64,000 nucleotides of DNA from JABAYQ01 sp042091225. Lineage in GTDB: Bacteria; Bacteroidota; Bacteroidia; Flavobacteriales; UBA7312. Of this stretch, positions 60,504-64,000 are shown one piece after another; positions within the stretch are counted from its first letter, which is position 1, and every line of letters starts with the position of its first letter. The stretch is from positions 1 to 64,000 of the forward strand of contig JBELHW010000003.1 in NCBI GenBank assembly GCA_042091225.1, given 5' to 3'. The notes under the pieces are model-generated. The model did no database searches and was not told where the DNA came from. It saw only the letters and a program-made list of their open reading frames with translations. The position numbers and the translations under genes were made by a program.

Positions 60504-62037
60504 ATAAGGAAATACTTCCTTTAAGATCATCGTATCCATTCTTAAGACTTACCACATAAAAATAAACCCCTTCTGGCAAATCGTTATTCGATTTATTTTT
60601 ACCGTCCCAACTAGTTTTATAACCTAACGAATAAAATATTTTCTTACCCCAACGGTTGTAAATAGAAACTTCAGAGTTTTCAAATAAAAAGGAAGGGTTG
60701 ATGCTCCAAACATCGTTTAACAAATCACCATTAGGACTAAAAGCATTATATAAACAGCTATCGGTAACAACAGGTATTTCTATTTGATCTTCTTCAGAAC
60801 AATAGTGGTAATCTAATACAGTAGCAATATAAACTTGAGGACTTAAATTTTCTATAGAAAAAGATGTTTGTTGATTGTTCCACTCAACCTGATAGGGAGC
60901 GGTTCCACCCTCTGGAGATATTTCAATGCTATTAAAGTCTAAATCCTTACAATCAATATCGTTTGTAATGTTTAACTCTATATTATCAATAGTTAGCTCC
61001 AAAATTTTAGTACATCCTAAGTTATCAACTACCCTACATTCATAAAATCCAGGGCAAAAAGGTCCACCGAAAATTGAATCGTTTTCTCCATCTTGTAATA
61101 AACCGTTTAAACTCCATGTGTAACTAAAAGGAGCAACACCACCAGTCTCAACCACAGCCTCTTTTGATAATTGGTCAATAAAACCAGCTATAGGGTCGAT
61201 GTCGAAACTTATCGACTCTTTACATTGCCCATTATTATAACTGTCAATAACCTCAACAGTAAAAGATCCGGCACAAAGTTGGTAAGAAACGCAAGAATCG
61301 GAAGTAAGAATGGTATCCGAATTTAAAATATACTGATAAGGAGCTAATCCTCCATCGACGCAAACAATAACTTGGTTATCTATCTCTACACTCAATTCCA
61401 TTGCTAAAATTCCTTGGCCAATTTCAATAGGATTATCCTGACCTATATCGGTTATACAACCATTAGCATCATTTATAGAAAAGGAATATAAACCTGAACT
61501 TAAATCGTTGATATCAAAAGAATCTTGAGATAAATCGCTAAAATAGATAGGGTCAAAACCCTGGCTTCCTACTATACCAACATCATAAGGATAAGTAACT
61601 CCCGACAAATTACTTAGTAAAATCTGTGCACTAGTATCGCATGAAATAGGAGAAACTACATCAATGTTATAGCTAACTGGAGCAGGATTAGTAAAGCTAA
61701 AATCTTCAAAACAAGTATCGTTATTGGAAGTAATAACCTGAAGTTGATATACCCCAGCATACAATAAAGAATCAAAAACAAAAATATTAGGAGACTGACT
61801 ATTTATGGGGCTATAAGTATTGCTTTCAAAAAGGTCGCCGTTTTTTGTCAATACAACAGTGTAAGGAGTATCAGCAGGAAAAACACTTACCTCAAAATCA
61901 AAAATAAAATCACCCTCACAGGTAAACTGATTAGTTGAGTTAAATAAATTAGAATCATCGTAAGATACAGTTAAAACACAATTAGATTGAGCTAAGACTG
62001 TAAAAGGAAGAATTATTAAATAAAGTAATTTTTTCAT
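60496..62037 (-). CDS. T9SS type B cargo protein with SprB-like repeats
   Basis: A 513-residue exoprotein. The signal peptide spans residues 1-16 (TVLA/QSNC). The middle (about 120-420) has SprB-like units with LSSGLYSFSINDANGCIT and PGFYECRVVDNLGCT patterns. The C-terminus from AFSPNGDLLND (432-442) is a gliding-motility-associated (CHU_C) type B sorting domain, ending in KGSISLFK. T9SS export and surface attachment are expected; function is unknown. Its stop overlaps miaA tail-to-tail by 8 bp. Confidence 0.9.
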   Translation of the reverse strand: MKKLLYLIILPFTVLAQSNCVLTVSYDDSNLFNSTNQFTCEGDFIFDFEVSVFPADTPYTVVLTKNGDLFESNTYSPINSQSPNIFVFDSLLYAGVYQLQVITSNNDTCFEDFSFTNPAPVSYNIDVVSPISCDTSAQILLSNLSGVTYPYDVGIVGSQGFDPIYFSDLSQDSFDINDLSSGLYSFSINDANGCITDIGQDNPIEIGQGILAMELSVEIDNQVIVCVDGGLAPYQYILNSDTILTSDSCVSYQLCAGSFTVEVIDSYNNGQCKESISFDIDPIAGFIDQLSKEAVVETGGVAPFSYTWSLNGLLQDGENDSIFGGPFCPGFYECRVVDNLGCTKILELTIDNIELNITNDIDCKDLDFNSIEISPEGGTAPYQVEWNNQQTSFSIENLSPQVYIATVLDYHYCSEEDQIEIPVVTDSCLYNAFSPNGDLLNDVWSINPSFLFENSEVSIYNRWGKKIFYSLGYKTSWDGKNKSNNDLPEGVYFYVVSLKNGYDDLKGSISLFK

Positions 62038-62058
62038 ATCAACAAATATAAAACAAAT

Positions 62059-62865
62059 CTAATCAACATAAAACAAACTTAAAGCTGCAATTGGTTTTTC
62101 TATCACTAACGCTACCTTACATCCATAATTACTGGCAATATGTTTTAATTCGCTATTAAAAAAATAGGCGATAGAACCACAAAACGAAATCTCCTTTTGC
62201 TCGTACTGACTGACATGCTTTTCAAAAAAAGCATTGAAGTTTTGACAAATCAAATCCGAAATTTGAGGGTGAGATCTATTTCTGAATATAAATGGACAAT
62301 AGGATGCCATGTACCTATTGGGAGCATAATCGGAATATAATTCGTCTATAATTTGATCGGGGGTTTTTTTCATCTTTTTAGCAATACTTTCGTCAAGCTC
62401 TCCGCTTAAATACTTTGTTAAAAATAACTTGCCCAAATAACTACCTCCTCCTTCATCGCCCAGCAAATAACCTAAACTTTTGCCTTTTTGTAAAATTTGT
62501 TTGCCGTCGTAATAACAAACATTAGAGCCAGTGCCTAAAATTGCTACTAACCCCTTTTTAGATCCTTTAGTAGCAATAGACGCTCCTAACAAATCGCTAT
62601 AAATAGATATTTCTGAATTCGAAAAAAGAAAAGAAAACAATTCTTTCATTCTATTCTGGTTAAGGCTAGACCCACATCCCGCCCCAAAAAAATAGACTTT
62701 TGTAATACTATTAAAATCTAAGGAAAGAGACAAAATTGCATTCTTAATATCGTTGTCGCTACAAATATTAGGATTTAATCCCTGCGATTGAAGTGCACTA
62801 ATATTGGATGCTTCTATAAGTCTCCAGTCTGTTTTTGTACTACCACTATCCCCTATCAGTATCAT
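62059..62865 (-). CDS. BadF/BadG-type ATPase, N-acetylglucosamine kinase-like
   Basis: A 268-residue cytoplasmic protein of the ASKHA fold. The phosphate-1 motif is DSGSTKTDW (5-13), and a second phosphate motif VAILGTGSNVCYY (about 111-123) and GDEGGGSYLGK (about 136-146) are visible. It resembles eukaryotic-type N-acetylglucosamine kinases and BadF/BadG ATPases. A sugar-kinase role, such as amino-sugar recycling, is inference. It overlaps rnz by 20 bp on the same strand. Confidence 0.83.
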   Translation of the reverse strand: MILIGDSGSTKTDWRLIEASNISALQSQGLNPNICSDNDIKNAILSLSLDFNSITKVYFFGAGCGSSLNQNRMKELFSFLFSNSEISIYSDLLGASIATKGSKKGLVAILGTGSNVCYYDGKQILQKGKSLGYLLGDEGGGSYLGKLFLTKYLSGELDESIAKKMKKTPDQIIDELYSDYAPNRYMASYCPFIFRNRSHPQISDLICQNFNAFFEKHVSQYEQKEISFCGSIAYFFNSELKHIASNYGCKVALVIEKPIAALSLFYVD

Positions 62866-63784
62866 AAGTTCTTTCTAGTTCGTGGCATTCTCCTTCAATA
62901 GCTAAATGGCTGTTTTTAAATACTTGCTGAGCCTGATCTAAAAGGGGCTGTAAATCATGATAGCGTTGAGAATAATGGCCAATAATTAACTTTCCAACTT
63001 TAGCTTTTTTAGCTATTGTTGCTGCTTGTTTGCATGTAGAATGTTTCGTTTGATACGCTCTTTCTTCCATATCGTTTAGAAATGTAGCTTCGTGGTACAA
63101 AATATCTACTCCCTTAATTTGATCTATAACGGCTTCATAATAAGCAGTGTCACTACAAAAAGCAAAAGACCGTGCCTTTTGAGCACTCCTTGTTAGCTCT
63201 AAATGTGGAATAACAGTACCATCTTCTAAAGTAAAATCTGCTCCTGACTTTATTTTAGGAACTATGTAATTCGGAATATTATATTGGGTAATCTTATCTC
63301 TTCTCATTCTTCTATCTTGTTGTACTTCTTTAAAAAGAAAGCCACAACAATCAATAGAATGATCTAAAGGAATAGTTTCGACAATTACGCTTCCATTGTT
63401 GAGTAAAACTTGAGGTCGGTCAAAATCAAAAGAATGAAAAATTAAAGGGTAACGAAGTTTTGTTTTAGATGCCTCTAGCTGAATATTTAATATCTCCTCT
63501 AAATCTTTAGGGCCGTAAACATTTAACTCTTTTTCTCTTCCTAATAAATGCATCGTAGAAATAAGACAAATTAATCCAAAATAATGATCTCCATGTAAAT
63601 GGGAAATAAAAATATGTTGTATTGATTGTAGTTTAAATCTATACTTTCTCAATTGCAATTGAGTGCCCTCACCACAATCAATTAAAAAAAACCGCTCAGA
63701 GACGTTAAGTAATTGAGCGGTTGGTTTTCTTTCTGATGTTGGAATAGCAGAATTACATCCTAAAATAGTTAGCTTGAATGACAT
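62846..63784 (-). CDS. rnz: Ribonuclease Z
   Basis: A 312-residue cytoplasmic metallo-beta-lactamase-fold nuclease that matures tRNA 3' ends. The zinc-binding motif is H62-L-H64-G-D66-H67. LGCNSAIPTSERKPTA opens the chain, and later His/Asp ligands appear in FCSDTAYYE and HSTCKQAATIAK. It makes the 3' end that the cca enzyme extends. Its ATG overlaps the stop of the upstream T9SS gene (TAATG), so the two are probably co-translated. Confidence 0.93.
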   Translation of the reverse strand: MSFKLTILGCNSAIPTSERKPTAQLLNVSERFFLIDCGEGTQLQLRKYRFKLQSIQHIFISHLHGDHYFGLICLISTMHLLGREKELNVYGPKDLEEILNIQLEASKTKLRYPLIFHSFDFDRPQVLLNNGSVIVETIPLDHSIDCCGFLFKEVQQDRRMRRDKITQYNIPNYIVPKIKSGADFTLEDGTVIPHLELTRSAQKARSFAFCSDTAYYEAVIDQIKGVDILYHEATFLNDMEERAYQTKHSTCKQAATIAKKAKVGKLIIGHYSQRYHDLQPLLDQAQQVFKNSHLAIEGECHELERTYDTDRG

Positions 63785-64000
63785 TATTTTTTAAATACTA
63801 GCATCCTTTTAGTTTGCGAATTTAAACCATTAGAAATGCTGTAAAAATATAATCCTGAAGATAGTTTGTCGCTATTCAATTTTATTTTATTGGAACCTGT
63901 AACAGATTGTATATTTCTTTCTACAACTGTTTTTCCAAAAACATCAACTACAGTAAAGTTAATTTGTTCTGGTTTTAAACTTTCAAAATGTATCTCTGTA
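63784..64000 (-). CDS. T9SS type A cargo protein, 3' end (rest outside window)
   Basis: The minus strand is open from the window edge to a TAA at 63786-63784. The visible 71 residues carry the end of a type A T9SS sorting domain: VVDVFGKTVVER, LSSGLYFYSI and a final KRMLVFKK. Catalytic or binding modules lie outside the window. Its stop overlaps the rnz start (TAATG). Confidence 0.85.
   Translation of the reverse strand, partial: TEIHFESLKPEQINFTVVDVFGKTVVERNIQSVTGSNKIKLNSDKLSSGLYFYSISNGLNSQTKRMLVFKK

Noticed and set aside
1..64000. CRISPR arrays, prophage, insertion sequences, toxin-antitoxin or defence islands
   Set aside because: No spaced repeats, integrase, transposase or defence-type gene groups were found on either strand.

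Overview
This window is a gene-dense, AT-rich piece of chromosome from a member of the Bacteroidota, almost certainly of the order Flavobacteriales. The signs are lineage-typical: three proteins with type IX secretion (T9SS) C-terminal sorting domains (types A and B), -7 promoter elements of the form TAnnTTTG with no Shine-Dalgarno sites, a long-form NusB, a fused CcsBA, a bacillithiol deacetylase, and DUF2520, DUF3276, DUF4199, DUF5683, WbqC and YbbR genes. I see no insertion sequence, prophage, CRISPR array or integrase. No stretch longer than about 300 bases lacks a gene. The genome is very compact: six of eight convergent protein-coding junctions overlap by 4-18 bp, and many consecutive genes are joined by TAATG or ATGA.

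Layout. 1-12.6 kb: 5' part of hisS on the minus strand, a small outer-membrane barrel protein, a YugP-type protease, a giant T9SS exoprotein, an FAD-linked oxidase, then a peptide-use run (dipeptidyl peptidase, POT transporter) followed by two thioredoxin-fold proteins. 12.7-18.8 kb: tRNA-His, copper ATPase copA, bacillithiol deacetylase bshB1 and ccsBA. 18.8-24.8 kb: DUF2520, kdsC, a UbiA prenyltransferase, maf and an orphan Wza/Wzc-like export pair. 24.8-28.9 kb: a Cys/Met-metabolism PLP enzyme joined to an NhaC-family transporter, and a DUF4199/glycosyltransferase pair. 29.0 kb: SRP RNA.

29.2-37.6 kb: a transaldolase-like aldolase with an altered conserved loop, a Sua5/YrdC paralogue, coaE, ybbR, yajC, a DUF1573 lipoprotein, nusB, an amino-acid dehydrogenase, an ABC exporter, a PUR-type nucleic-acid-binding protein and a DoxX protein. 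37.8-44.2 kb: parA-parB-DUF5683-dapB-lepB-WbqC, then an acyl-CoA carboxylase beta subunit. 44.2-47.7 kb: thrS-infC-rpmI-rplT and a cold-shock gene. 47.7-51.8 kb (minus): TPR lipoprotein, recA, bcp, nth, and an ECF sigma factor with a small partner. 52.0-60.5 kb: uvrA, ruvX, dapD, a glycosyltransferase, and a tRNA-maturation run tsaC-cca-(pRiA4b ORF-3-like)-miaA. 60.5-64 kb (minus): two T9SS cargo genes around rnz and a BadF-type kinase.

Most of the window is housekeeping, and I find no clear novel defence or mobile system. Points most worth a second look: the pRiA4b ORF-3-like gene overlapping both cca and miaA; infC with no ATG, GTG or TTG start (AUC inferred); a K-W-R segment in the aldolase that looks like a pair of compensating one-base indels; the gamma-lyase/NhaC stop-start pair; a terminator abutting the ybbR start codon; and promoters so close to ATG that copA and dapD may be leaderless.
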